A DNA stretch of 64,000 bases from NCBI RefSeq assembly GCF_032062135.1, contig NC_092859.1, positions 71,756,486 through 71,820,485 on the forward strand. Reading direction: 5' to 3'. Made by a program: the position numbers and the translations under genes. The stretch is from Pyxicephalus adspersus (taxonomy: Eukaryota > Chordata > Amphibia > Anura > Pyxicephalidae). The notes beneath the pieces are model-generated. The model worked only from the letters and a program-made list of their open reading frames with translations. It ran no database searches and was not told the origin of the DNA. Every line of letters begins with the position of its first letter. The first letter of the stretch is position 1. Shown here piece by piece: positions 46,942 to 57,569 of this stretch.

Positions 46942-48891
46942 ATACTTGTTAACATGTTTCCTTTATGGTAGCCTGTAGATAAAATTACTTTACTTTAGTC
47001 CTACACTGGGTTCAGTCCTCCCTACACAATAAAAAAGTACAACTCCAAAATCATTTGTACAATGTACAGTTACTTCTCTTTATTCCATGTAAGAATGGAA
47101 ATGCCTGTCATATAGTGATGTACAATGCAAAGTGCTGATTTTCTATAATGTTTAAAGCACTTCATGCTAACTTGTCTGTAGGAAGATTTACAGAACAAGA
47201 GGGAATAGATCTTGTGCATGGCTTGCAGTACCTAAAGTGAAATCACCAATCAGGAAGTGATAGTGAAACCAATGAGCTACTGAACCTAAATATTGGGTGG
47301 GTGAACAGAAGTACAAATATTTTAGTGGGTAACATTGTAAGTAAATTATGCATGCCATGACATGATGCTCTGTAAGTTTTAGAACAATAATATACCTATA
47401 ATTGGTATATTGATATTATAATATATATTAATGTAATAAATATAATGTGTAAATATATTTTATTTTATGTTTTTATTACACATTGTTTAAATCATATTTT
47501 TTATTTTTACCAATTCAAGCCAATAGCCTGTTCTTTAAACTTAACCTATGCCTACACTGTGTATGTTAAAGTACATATTTAACACTGTAAAAAAGTTTAG
47601 AAGGTCCTTGTATACCTTTGTAACTACAGTATAGATTTAGTGGAGAAACAAAGTTCACAGCAACAGCATTACACTTCTCTTCCTATTACTTCCATTTGCA
47701 ACAGAATTATGGTAACCCAATAGACTTCTGATGTAAACAAACAGCAGGTGTTTCTAAACTGTGACCTAAGAGTCTTTAATATGTTCTTTTAGGATTTGTG
47801 GGGAATAATATTTTAATTATATGCATTTAGAGAGGTCAGAGATGGCTTGTTTTATGCACCTAACTGTTTGTAATTCTTTTATTTATTTATTTATGTTTGC
47901 TTTGTTTTGCTTTTTACTTTTAAGAGCATTATTGGCTGCAATAAAATAGGCTGGAGTTATGAACTGTATTGTCAAGCCACAATCCAGGCTGCAAACGGTG
48001 GGTTACTGTCATGATCCTTGGATCAATGTCCTTTGCCACATTATTGCCTTTCCTAATATGCATAAAAACTGACTGTACATTACCTACTTGCCTTTCAAGT
48101 AAGCTTTGATCTTTATTGACTGTCTCTGGAAAAATCCTTCACATATATTTACTATGTCAATGCAGTGAGTTTATATGACAAGAAACAATCCCCATGGCAA
48201 CATATGAGGGCTATTGTGTGCATGTTAATAGTAGGGGACAACTTGAAGTTAAGAGCACACAGCACTTCCCAGAATACCTTGGAATGACTGGCAGGAAACA
48301 TAGAGAATTAAAGGCTATTTGGCAACAGCCCAAGCAATTCCGCAACATCTGAAAATTTACTTCAGTATTACACGCAACAAAGTTATTAAATATTACACAC
48401 TGTAGAGTTAAATGTTAACTCTAAAGAGATTTAAAAAAAGTTAAATGTTGGATACGAAATTTCCATCTTTTAAAGGGAAGTATGCTAAATATATCATTAT
48501 AATTCGTGATTTTACTTGACAGAAAATACCAGGATAAAACCAGTAAAAATAAGGAATATATGGAGGTTCTGTAACAGTCTTTGTTTAGTGTTTTATTTTC
48601 TGCACTACATTATACTGAATCTGCTATTAAGATCAGTGAGACAGAAACACAATTGGATAATTATGGAATATAGTCTGTTCACCTTCCAAGGGATATTTCA
48701 CTTAGCCTAGTATATGAGGTGAAGCTCTGCAAACTTCAATTTTCCAATCATGTGCAGGAAAAATCCTGCTTTGTTAGATTTCATTCACATGATTGGGTAT
48801 TTTTTGAAGGGGAACTATGAACACATTCACTTAGGTAAATGGATTACCTTGCTAGAAGATCATTCATTTTGGTAAGTGAATTGCCTAAATT
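46942..48891. other. Non-coding DNA
   Basis: No gene is recognisable. AT-rich, with TTTATTTATTTATTTATG at 47879-47894. Confidence 0.5.
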
Positions 48892-49059
48892 CCTGGGTGA
48901 TCCAGCAAACCTGGAATGGATTTCTTCAAAGTCATTTGCTATTTGCTAGCAAATGTTTAGAATCCTGGACCAGATCCATTCCAGATTTACTGGGTCACCC
49001 AGCTTCACTGATGAATGTGTATCCTCTCCAGCCTTGGAGAGCTTTAATAAATAGGGCGC
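48892..49059. mobile_element. PAL-A palindromic MITE, copy 8 (left end missing)
   Basis: It begins at CCTGGGTGATCCAGCAAACC and runs through GCTATTTGCTAGCAAATG at the turn to GATTTACTGGGTCACCCAGC, GATGAATGTGTATCCTCTCC and TTTAATAAATAGGGCGC. The first ~50 bp of the left arm is replaced by unrelated sequence. The arms are otherwise among the best preserved, which suggests relatively recent insertion followed by a deletion or rearrangement. Confidence 0.83.
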
Positions 49060-49612
49060 ATTGTATGTGGTCTAATTTTAAAAGCATTGTTTTCCAGGTA
49101 ACTAAACAAGGGCTTACTTATTCATTGGTATTGTAGTTGAAGAGGTGCAGGCTTCTGGGACTTTCATTTTTGTCCTTGCTTAAAGTTGCACTGCAACTAA
49201 ATCCAATATGTAATTTAAAGTACCCCCTGAAAGACAGCCGTTTATCCTACGAATCCTCCTTCTGTGTCACCAACTTACTGTAGTCAGAATGGTGCCACAA
49301 GAAGGATCTACAAAATTCAACACTTCTTAGGGGTGCCTAGTCCTTTCAGCATTCTGGTATACTATTTTACTATTTCCTAGGACACACATTGACTGTGGGT
49401 GTGGCATATTGGACCAACGAGCACAGCAAAGGATCCAAAAAACAACTGTACCACAAATCCTGGATACTGTGGATTCTTCACTGCATTTTGTATTTATTAT
49501 CTTCTATGCATGGAATAGTATTGCTTATTTTTCACTTAAATAAACTTAGTATCAAAAATGCTATACCCCCCAACCCAAATCACTGCAAAGCCTATAGTTT
49601 TCTATAAATGTT
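49060..49612. other. Non-coding DNA
   Basis: Slightly GC-richer near 49160-49420, possibly an old repeat; no gene recognised. Confidence 0.45.
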
Positions 49613-49620
49613 GGTTAGAC

Positions 49621-49943
49621 CAGGGGTCGCCAACCTTTTTGGTCTCGCAGACCACTGAAAATACCAGCTCCCGACTGCGCAAAACCCCAAAGTGACGTCA
49701 TTATGGCATAACCCTGCCCAATCTCCCATCGCAGATCTGAGCCTGCAATGGGAGAGGGGGCGGGTTGTGTCCAAAGACACTTCCCACTTCCCCGAGCCTG
49801 TGAACTGTACTGGGGACGTGGTCCACGGCAATGACTGGTGCATCCCCCCAGCAGGGGCCCTCTCCTGACCCCACTCAGGGGTGCACCGGACAGAGACGCG
49901 GACCACCAAAATTTTCTTGCGGACAACCGGTTGGCGACCGCTG
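49621..49943. mobile_element. Non-autonomous hAT element with perfect 8-bp duplication
   Basis: Ends CAGGGGTCGCCAACCTTTTT and GGTTGGCGACCGCTG are inverse repeats (one mismatch in 15). GGTTAGAC flanks it on both sides (49613-49620 and 49944-49951). The interior is strikingly GC-rich for the window (GGGAGAGGGGGCGGGTTG, CAGCAGGGGCCCTC), which keeps frames open on both strands up to 112 codons; these have no recognisable domain and do not suggest a gene. The CAGGGGTC(G/A)GCAACC terminus is widely found in vertebrate hAT elements. Confidence 0.9.
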
Positions 49944-49951
49944 GGTTAGAC

Positions 49952-51329
49952 AATACTCCCTGTACTGGGATACTATCTCAGAGATGACAAAAGTATGTTA
50001 TCCTAGTGTCTGTGCAGTTCCTGGCGGTGTTCACAACTACCTGACATCACCACATGCTGCATCTTTCTACATTGTGATTTGTTACATAGTCACAGCAGTG
50101 TTGCAGTCTGAGCTACTGAGGGTGTGTGTGTGTATACAGAACTTTCATTCTGTTAACTTGGACCAACTTCAAAGTCCAAAATTTGTTTAGCACAAAGCAC
50201 ATTTGTAAAGCACATTGCTGTGCACTTTTGCTGTGTGGAGTGTGGTTATTATTGTTTGGATTATATTGCTCCCTTTTGGTATGCCTTGAATATAACTATT
50301 TTACCATTGGTTTAACCAATTATTATCCTATTTTATTTGGTTTAATATGTTTTATATGAGCATCAGCACATGAAAACTGTTCATAAATCCATAAATGTTG
50401 TGTATTGTTTTTAAGACAGTAAAGAACAAACATACAAGTCAACCATATGTTTGTCTGCTAATAGGCAAGTAGGCTAGAAGGGGGGATTGCATTATTTTGC
50501 CTCAAAGTATATCTATCGTATGTTAAAGAAAGGGATATATTAGTAGGCTACACAACACATCTCAATGACAAGTGATATCAAGTGATCCTGCCAGAAATCA
50601 GTATTGTCACTTATTATCCTCAGCTGGACACATGTCTACATAATGCATATTGGCATTTGATGCCATTCTACCCATTCCAGTTACACTGAACCCCTACTCT
50701 ACTTCCATCCCACCATCTCATTCATTGGTTTTAGGGAGAGGAACTGCTAAAAACTACCCTACCAACATGCTGGGATTTGCCATTGTTACCAACATAGCAC
50801 AGTGGGATGAGAGGTGCAACAGCAAAACTGGAAGTACCTGAGAAATTTGTCAATTAATTACTGGACCACTTTTAGAAAAAAGCTTGCTATGTTTTAGTAA
50901 AGATCAACAGAATAGAAACCAATGGCTACAGCAGATTGTTATCATCTAAATGTATTTATATAGCTGTATATGACTTTAACTAGGTCTATGTAACCTTTCT
51001 AAGAAATAAAATAATAAAAAAATGCATGGTGCCTCTGCTTTTAAGGTTGATCTCTAATATTTGGAGGTGGGCATTTGAAATGGTACTTAAACAGCCCATA
51101 CTGGTTCCAAAGTTGTATATGTAGCTGAAAGGAAATATATATATTTTTTATTATGGAAATTTCCATCAAATATAAGTAAAGAGGGATTTTAAAGACGATA
51201 AAATATTGAAAATCTGAACACATTAAAATAATACATAGTGGAGATTCTTTTCAAACCAAACATTTTAATTTCTTTTAATTTTTGTGCAGTACTCTATGAT
51301 CTGTAAGCAGACATAGTAATCATTCTTAG
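49952..51329. other. Non-coding DNA
   Basis: No gene is recognisable; small frames at 50126-50359 and 50650-50841 have no recognisable domain. Confidence 0.5.
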
Positions 51330-51650
51330 CCACAGTGATCACATTAAGGGCTATTTGGTAATTATAAAAGGTAGACAGCAGTCTGTCTTGCATGTAGGAT
51401 TATGATTTGTCTTGTACAGAATAACATGAGGATACAAAGCAAAATTATGAATATGGAAAAAGTAGGAGACAAATCAAACTCATGCCAGTCAACCATGTTT
51501 GCAAGACTCAAGGTGACAGAACCCAGACTCTGCAATAACAAATGAGAAGTTCTAATTTTACCGGCAACTGCTGGCATGCATGAATAATGACAGTAGTATT
51601 GTACAGACAGTGGGAGTCTGGAAGGTTTGAGAAATAACACTGCAAAGGGA
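51330..51650. other. Complex block, candidate conserved DNA
   Basis: High-complexity sequence without repeats, including GCATGCATGAATAATGACAG and GGTAATTATAAAAGG. The minus strand is open for 92 codons (51362-51640) without a recognisable domain. Evidence is weak. Confidence 0.22.
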
Positions 51651-52189
51651 TGTTATATTCAATAGTTCAAGGGAAATAGAGATAAAAATCTATAAATAGA
51701 TTAATACAATTATATACAATATAATATATTTATATATATATATATAAATAAATAAAATTGAAGCATTTAAGAATCTGCAAATATATTCATAGATTTGGCA
51801 GAAATATCTGTCATTTTTAAATGATGGTAAGCTAAAATCAATAAATACTTAAAAAAAATGTAAATGATTGTTTATATTATTTTTGTATTATATACACAAT
51901 CAAACATTTGGTACATGGCAAATGATTTTAAGAGCACTAATGCAGCACTATAACAGCAAAGGTAGTAGTTTTTAAAGCCTGTTTCTGATTGATTCTGAGG
52001 TGTCTTCTATGCATAGGGAGGAGAAATGAGGAGTTATGACTCTAAATCATTCACTTGTCCGTGTAATTTTCAAGTTCAACTATCGATCTCAGTAATGATC
52101 CTTTGGATTGACGTGAGAATAGGATATACTAAATACTAAAATGTAGTTGAATTTATTAGCTCCTTTGCTTGCATTGATATTAATTTTAC
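51651..52189. other. AT-rich non-coding DNA with TA microsatellite
   Basis: A TA tract lies at 51729-51746, surrounded by TATA-rich sequence. Nothing else seen. Confidence 0.5.
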
Positions 52190-52407
52190 ACATTATTTAT
52201 ATAACACAGCACTGTACAAAGTCAAAAATCATGACACTAACTGTCCCTCAAAGGGGCTCACAATCTAATGTCCCTACCTCAGTCATATGTCATTAATGTA
52301 GTCTAAGGTCAATTTTTGTGGGGAACCTAACTCCAGGATTCAAACTTGAGACCTAGTGCTGTAAAGGCAAGAGTGCAAAACCCCTGAGCCACCGTGCTGG
52401 CTGCATG
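52190..52407 (-). mobile_element. tRNA-headed SINE, minus strand
   Basis: Read on the minus strand, the head is GCCAGCACGGTGGCTCAGGG (A box TGGCTCAGGGG), then GCACTCTTGCCTTTACAGCA, then the B box AGTTTGAATCC. The body has ATTGACCTTAGACTACATTA and GTGAGCCCCTTTGAGGGACA, and the tail has TTTGTACAGTGCTGTG followed by TATATAAAT. It is the same family as 22529-22837. The stretch from CCGGTTCG-like boxes to the GCGCTATATAAAT-like tail indicates a polymerase III SINE with a LINE-type 3' end. It is not a tRNA gene, as it cannot complete the cloverleaf. Confidence 0.8.
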
Positions 52408-52859
52408 ACATTATTTGGATCCTTGTCTGGGTTCAACAACTTCAGCCGGCTTTATTGGCTGATCTGGAAAGAATTTATTTCTGATCATGCACACAGGAAT
52501 TTTAATGTTTTTTTTTCTTTTTTTTTTATGTCTCAGATAAAAAAAAAAAAAGAATAGAGGAACTGGTAATTAATACTATGGGAATATAATTGTGAACATC
52601 AACATATTTCTAAATACAACATATTAGACAATGCAAACAATGTAACAATAAAGCAATAATTAAAAAAAAATAGAAAATAAAATACACTAAAAAACATACA
52701 TTTTTGCTTTCAATATTAAATGCCTAAACTCATGTTTATTAAATAAATACAAATTTAACAGATCTGAATATTTATTTGTTTTTGTCATGCTTTAGTTTAT
52801 TTTATATATTTTTATTTATGCATGCCTATTATTTTGGTGCAAAATAATTAGCCTATAAG
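52408..52859. other. AT-rich non-coding DNA
   Basis: T-run and A-run (52508-52550) with nothing else recognisable. Confidence 0.5.
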
Positions 52860-53110
52860 AATTTAGTAACCCAATGTCGTGTTTCCAGGATGACAATTTA
52901 TAGAACTATTTATCAATGTGGTCTTCCGAGTGGATCAGCCAACACTTAACTAATGGAACATTTAAAATCCAGTTCCAGCAAATGTCACTTAATATAGCTC
53001 TCAAGGAAACCCAAGGAATTTAATTCAGGAGATGAAGCGATGGCAGGGAATTGTGCTTTGGCATTTTAGCTGCACACACACTGTCAAGAATGAATCTTGA
53101 CTGTGAAGAA
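52860..53110. other. Candidate conserved regulatory element
   Basis: Complex, repeat-free sequence with GACAATTTATAGAAC, GTGGATCAGCCAACAC, CACTTAACTAATGG, GGAATTTAATTCAGG and TAGCTGCACACAC. No credible open frame. Composition and motif density only. Confidence 0.28.
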
Positions 53111-54539
53111 AAGGTTAGGTTGTGTCAATATTACATTTCCATAGTGAATACTGGCACTTCTTTAAAAGATGTATGTATATCTTTTTGTTATTCTGACTCT
53201 AAGCTGTACCTTTATTATGCTTTTTTGTGCTGCAATTAAACACCAATTTTTTGTTCCCTCATTCTTCATGGGTGAAAGTGATGATTCTTATGACCTTCAC
53301 TCCTAATTTAGGCTGCAGTTCTAACACTACAGACATGATTGAATTATGGCCCAAAGGAGTTCTTTTCCAGTTCATTCGGATCAATCTGTGTGTGGTTGGA
53401 TTTTGTGCAAATGTCAGCAAGTTCTGAATTGAAATAATCCATTCATATCACTTTTACCACCTTGTTAAGAGTGGCAGTTGTCAGCTTGAGTTGAAAGCAC
53501 AGCATGAGTTCATGAACAGATATAATTAAACCAATTTGCACAACCTAAGCTATAACTCAGATATGACCAATGTGTATTTCCGTACTGGTCTGTGCTCTAT
53601 TTCAAATTCTTAGTGTCATTCCTCTGATAATCATCGTTGATAGGAAGAGAATATAACTAAATAATAGAACACACTCTTTTTTTTTTCTTTATAGCTAATG
53701 ATTTATAAATGTTTAAAGCAGATATTCCAGTTTTACAAATCTTCATTTATGACAAATAATCCAAACTGAATTGTACAACATTACGATTATACTCAATTCT
53801 ATTTAATTTAGCTTCGAACGTTTTTAAAACTAACCCTTTGCATGTCATTTTAATTATTTTATTTAGTACACAATAAACTTATAAGTAAGGTTTGCATAGC
53901 ATTAGGTTGGCAACAGTTTATGTGATTTTTAGGAGAGAGAACAGAAGATTTTGTTTAGGCTATAAAATGGAAAATGAAATAAGGGAGGGTCAATACAATG
54001 ATTCATTGCTACCCAATGATCTGAGGTCCATAGTAAGAACAATAGATTGAGAGGGGTGATGAAGAAAAGAGGGAGTTTTTATTACATATGAGTATTCTTT
54101 TTCTTTAAATAAGCCATTTTAGTGCTAATGGTTTTTTTTGCAAGTGTAATTTGCAAATCTGTGACTGCAATTCAACACTATCTGTATCTTCTCTTTTTGC
54201 ATTTTACATGTATCTGTACTTGACTGAATCTTTTTAATTAACATTCTTTATTTTAGGGTTTTAAAATAACAAATCCAATGACATAAGAAGAGTAAGAAAA
54301 AGTAAATGTAAAGAACCAGGTTTAAATATTGATACAGAACATTAGGTCGAACAGATTGTTCAACGGATTAACTAATTCAGAGAACCCTATGGAAAGTACC
54401 CTTATTTGCACTGTAACAAAAATGTTACAGTGCTTCAACTCAGCAGTTTTTAGGATCTAAACTAAACACAATAGAACAATCCTTATTTGAACTTGTTTTG
54501 TCAATCAACTCAAATTGATTGATAAAATGCTACAGGTGG
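53111..54539. other. Non-coding DNA
   Basis: Part of it (53230-53580) is similarly complex and may extend the block to its left; a 66-codon frame at 53227-53427 is without recognisable domain. The remainder is AT-rich. Confidence 0.4.
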
Positions 54540-55300
54540 TGACAATTACAGAGGAAGAATGAAGGAGGATCACAGGGGGGTACCATCCCATAATATGTAT
54601 GCCGGAGTGCTAAGGGGTGCCAGAGGGTGTGCCCAGGTGGTATCAAAATTTGGAGGTTTCTTGATATATTTTTAAGTGAAGCCAGGTATTGAACCATTTA
54701 TCTTCGGGGCCATAAATGCTGGGGGTAAGCATGCTCATAAGCTACTGCCTTATCAGAGGGGGGCAGGACTCCTCGGAGACCTAATTGCATTTACCTAATG
54801 GACCTGATTTATTAAAGCTCTACAAGGCTGAGGAAATATGTACTTTCATTAGTGAACCTAGCTGATCCATCAAACCTGAAATGGATTTCTCAAAAGTAAT
54901 TTTCTATTCGTTAGCAAATGTTTTAAATCCTGGACCCAGTTTTACTGATGAAAGTATACCTTCTCCAGTACAGGAGAGCTTTAAAAAAGCAGGCCGTTAT
55001 CTTACCCCTAGATTTTGGCATAACTTCAAAGAAAGAGCATTGTGGTACAGGAGAAAGAAGGTTAGTCCCCCCAGTATTGGAGAGTCCTTACATTTTTGCA
55101 TGTTCTCCCTAACCATGTCCCAAAATCGTTCAGGAATGGAACAGAACCAGAAGATCTGCAAACGTATGTACTTCACCATTACATTGCCAACAAAAGTTTG
55201 TAACCTGTAAATACATACAGTGTACTCGGCCAGGTGTTCTACACCATCTGGACACCTCCCATGTTCTTGTATCTACACATGATCAATGTTAGAGTTTTAA
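54540..55300. repeat. Unclassified GC-richer repeat interrupted by a PAL-A MITE
   Basis: Sequence left (CAGGTGGTGACAATTACAG ... GACTCCTCGGAGACC) and right (TTATCTTACCCCTAGATTTT ... GTTCTACACCATCTGG) of the palindrome is GC-richer than the background and looks like one old element split by the insertion. The frames here (109 codons on +, 60 on -) have no domain I can name. It may be a LINE fragment, but this is a guess. Confidence 0.35.
54800..54995. mobile_element. PAL-A palindromic MITE, copy 9
   Basis: The left arm is complete (GGACCTGATTTATTAAAGC, GTACTTTCATTAGTGAACC, CTGATCCATCAAACCTG) and TTCGTTAGCAAATG forms the turn. The right arm is shortened: GGACCCAG runs directly into TTTTACTGATGAAAGTATAC, so the GGTTTGCTGGATCACC block is lost. 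It ends TTTAAAAAAGCAGGCC. The element sits inside another repeat, which orders the two insertions. Confidence 0.82.
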
Positions 55301-55935
55301 TTCTTGAAGGAGTTATCCATCACTTCACTGAATCCTATATCATCCACCTTCTCACTGCTATTACACAGTAATGTTTATTTTGTTTCAAGTCTAGAAACAT
55401 TTCTTAATCTGTCAGAAGCATACTTTATTAGAACTTTTAATGCAATGTTTTTAAAAAGATCTAATGACTGGATGTAACCTTTTTTTAGTTCACAGAAATG
55501 CAAGACAGTGATCAGCAATTACTGATCTACAATTTAAAAAAATATCTTGACTCATGTCGCCTGGCACCAAAAGTATTTGGAAACTTGGATTGACGTCATG
55601 CAAAAATCTGTCCTTGTTATAAAGCAATGCATTGAAGAAGCTAAACAGACACAAATCTTTAATTAAAAAAGGAACACTTGGTTGTATATAAATAGGCAAC
55701 TTTATGCAAGAATGGAAGGCATTAAATACCATGTGAGTGAGAAAGAAAAAGAATAGGTATGTGTGTATATATTGTGAAGTTTGGGGATCAACACGGATTG
55801 CAGCCAGCATGCTTTTCATCAAAACACAAGCTTCTATTGGGAAAAAGCTAAACAAAACTTCTTCTTTTTAGCAATTAAGGAAAACAATATAACACAGTGG
55901 CCTACTTCAGCCTAGGTGTGAATGTCCATTCCATA
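55301..55935. other. Non-coding DNA
   Basis: A 121-codon minus-strand frame (55490-55855), hydrophobic and Phe/Leu-rich, has no recognisable domain; the + strand is A-rich there, so a Phe/Leu bias is expected by chance. No other feature. Confidence 0.45.
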
Positions 55936-56022
55936 GTGACACGACTATGGACTTTGTACAGCGCTGCGTAATATGATGGCGCTATATAAATACTGTATAA
56001 TATTAATAATAAAAATAATAAA
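55936..56022 (+). mobile_element. SINE 3' tail (5'-truncated copy)
   Basis: It begins GTGACACGACTATGGACTTT, has GTACAGCGCTGCGTAATATG, GGCGCTATATAAATACTG and a TAATATTAATAATAA tail. It matches the 3' third of the SINEs at 22.5 and 52.2 kb. Confidence 0.8.
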
Positions 56023-56420
56023 AACCCACATCCCCACCGCAAGGGTGTTTCCAATTCCAGTTTCTCATGAGGGTCCAAATCCCAACCTGGGGTTTGCACA
56101 GTCCAAAACAACAGCAGGTATATTTATTTAGCAGTAAACTCAATTTATTTGTTACAGCACACTCTCCAGCACTTTAAAGTCAAAACACTTCATATCATGA
56201 CAGTTCCACTCACAGTTCAAGTCTTGTTGGCCCACTGGCTTTCCTGGAGCTCTGTCCCCTTGTCTTGCAGCCTGGAACCCACTCTGGCTCCCTTCTCCTG
56301 CCAGAAACAGACTCTGGCTCCCTTCTCATGCATGGAACCTTCTTCCTCTCAGCCTCTGACTGCTCACTCCAGCCTCTGACTGTTTACCCCAGCCTGGAAC
56401 ACACTGGCTGATCATCTCCG
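56023..56420. repeat. GC-richer repeat interior
   Basis: Contains CTCTGGCTCCCTTCTC twice (around 56281 and 56311), CAGCCTCTGACTG twice (around 56350 and 56373) and CCAGCCTGGAACACACTGG. These are looser relatives of the 26-bp units that follow. The whole of 56023-56720 probably belongs to one transposon, but I could not find its ends. Confidence 0.5.
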
Positions 56421-56540
56421 CCTGGATCCCTCTGGCTCTCACCCAGCCTGGATCCCTCTGGCTCTCTCTCAGCCTGGATCCCTTTGGCTCTCTCCCAGCC
56501 TGGATCCCTCTGGCTCTCTCTCAGCTTGGATCCCTCTGGA
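56421..56540. repeat. 26-bp minisatellite, four full units and one partial
   Basis: Units CCTGGATCCCTCTGGCTCTC plus a 6-base end (ACCCAG or TCTCAG) start at 56421, 56447, 56473 and 56499; a fifth, partial one (CTTGGATCCCTCTGGA) starts at 56525. Units differ by one to three bases. Period 26 is not a multiple of three, so it does not encode a simple peptide repeat. Confidence 0.93.
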
Positions 56541-56766
56541 TGATTACTACTACTCCTCACCTTGCACCTGAGTGCAAGTACACATATTCCCAGAATCAGG
56601 GTTGGGCCAAGGAACCCACCCTTTCACTCCCTTGGCCGACTCCAGGGCCCTAAACAACCTAGTTTATTTTCTAAATACCTATTAACTCTTCCTCACTTTC
56701 ATTTCCCGGGGGCCGTTTTAACACTTTCCCTTAAATTTTAGGGATATATATTTATTTATTTATATA
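56541..56766. other. Non-coding DNA after the minisatellite
   Basis: Still GC-richer up to 56720 (CTCCCTTGGCCGACTCCAGG, CCCGGGGGCC), then AT-rich with TATTTATTTATATATA. Probably the right part of the same unknown repeat. Confidence 0.4.
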
Positions 56767-56768
56767 TA

Positions 56769-57255
56769 CAGGTAGTCCCTGGGTTACATACGAGATAGGG
56801 ACTGTAGGTTTGCTCTTAAGTTGAATTTGTATGTAAGTCAGAACAAGTACATTATTTTAATAAATGAAATTAGGACAGATGTTTGTCTCAAATATTTTTA
56901 GGCAACGTGGTGTCAGTTACTGTAAAAAAACCTTACTGTGAGTTAATCACAAACAAATCTTTATGGAGCCTGGACATTCATTGACTTCTGGAGCAAGCTG
57001 TGCTTTGATGTGCAAAAAGAAACAACTGCAGAGTTTGTCTTGTCATTAAAGAGTTACAAGAGGTTGCAGAAAGAGCTCACCCCTCTAAGATCACCCACAA
57101 CCTCAGCTGTGCTTATCAAAAGATGTCTTCTGCAAGTCATGCAAACCTCCCCTTACCCCCTCTAAGCCTTTCTTCTGCACACAGGGAGCAGGGAAGCCCA
57201 GTTCGTATCTTGGAGTCGTTGTTATGTCAGATGTCCTTAACTCGGGGTCTACCTG
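56769..57255. mobile_element. Tigger/pogo-like non-autonomous element, copy 2 (inverted)
   Basis: Ends CAGGTAGTCCCTGGGTTACA and TAACTCGGGGTCTACCTG, flanked by TA on both sides (56767-56768 and 57256-57257). Its left part ACATACGAGATAGGGACTGT equals the inverse of the right part of the copy at 30.9 kb, and its right part inverted gives TTAAGGACATCTGACAT as on the left of that copy. This copy is about 85 bp longer. Interior blocks are shared, such as GGACAGATGTTTGTCTCA and GGAGCAAGCTGTGCTTTGAT. Non-coding. Confidence 0.8.
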
Positions 57256-57257
57256 TA

Positions 57258-57561
57258 TATACAAACAACACCATAAATTTTTAGAATGGACATCAGTATA
57301 AGTTATATATAATGTAGTTGTTATGGTATTATGATTTAGTGTGCTTTACTTTAGGAAGGATAGTGTGTGTTTGAAGAGGCATATGCATACAACAGCAGTT
57401 CTGCGGCTGACATACTAAAGCCTAAAATTATACAATTTTGACCCCTCCTCCCAATCACTCTCTGATCCCCAACATCCTTTGACTTTGCAGCAACAAATTA
57501 CCATAACACCATATCACCTCAGTCTGAACAATAGTCTGAACACAGACTATGCTCCTTAATA
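57258..57561. other. Non-coding spacer
   Basis: No feature seen. Confidence 0.5.
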
Positions 57562-57569
57562 CCCTAAAC

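Noticed and set aside
49592..49953. 105- and 112-codon minus-strand frames
   Set aside because: They cover a hAT element with exact ends and target duplication; high GC content keeps all frames open.
52340..52407. tRNA gene on the minus strand
   Set aside because: A and B boxes are present but the sequence continues into a SINE body and 3' tail and does not complete a cloverleaf.
54881..55210. 109-codon + strand frame
   Set aside because: Starts inside a PAL palindrome and continues into another repeat; a junction artefact.
55490..55855. 121-codon hydrophobic minus-strand frame, possible membrane protein
   Set aside because: Phe/Leu richness is expected from A-rich template; no recognisable motif or exon context.
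56421..56540. Regular repeat as a CRISPR array
   Set aside because: Units abut with no unique spacers, and the context is vertebrate; it is a minisatellite.
56023..56766. Possible LTR containing the minisatellite
   Set aside because: No second copy in the window, no clear ends or primer-binding site.
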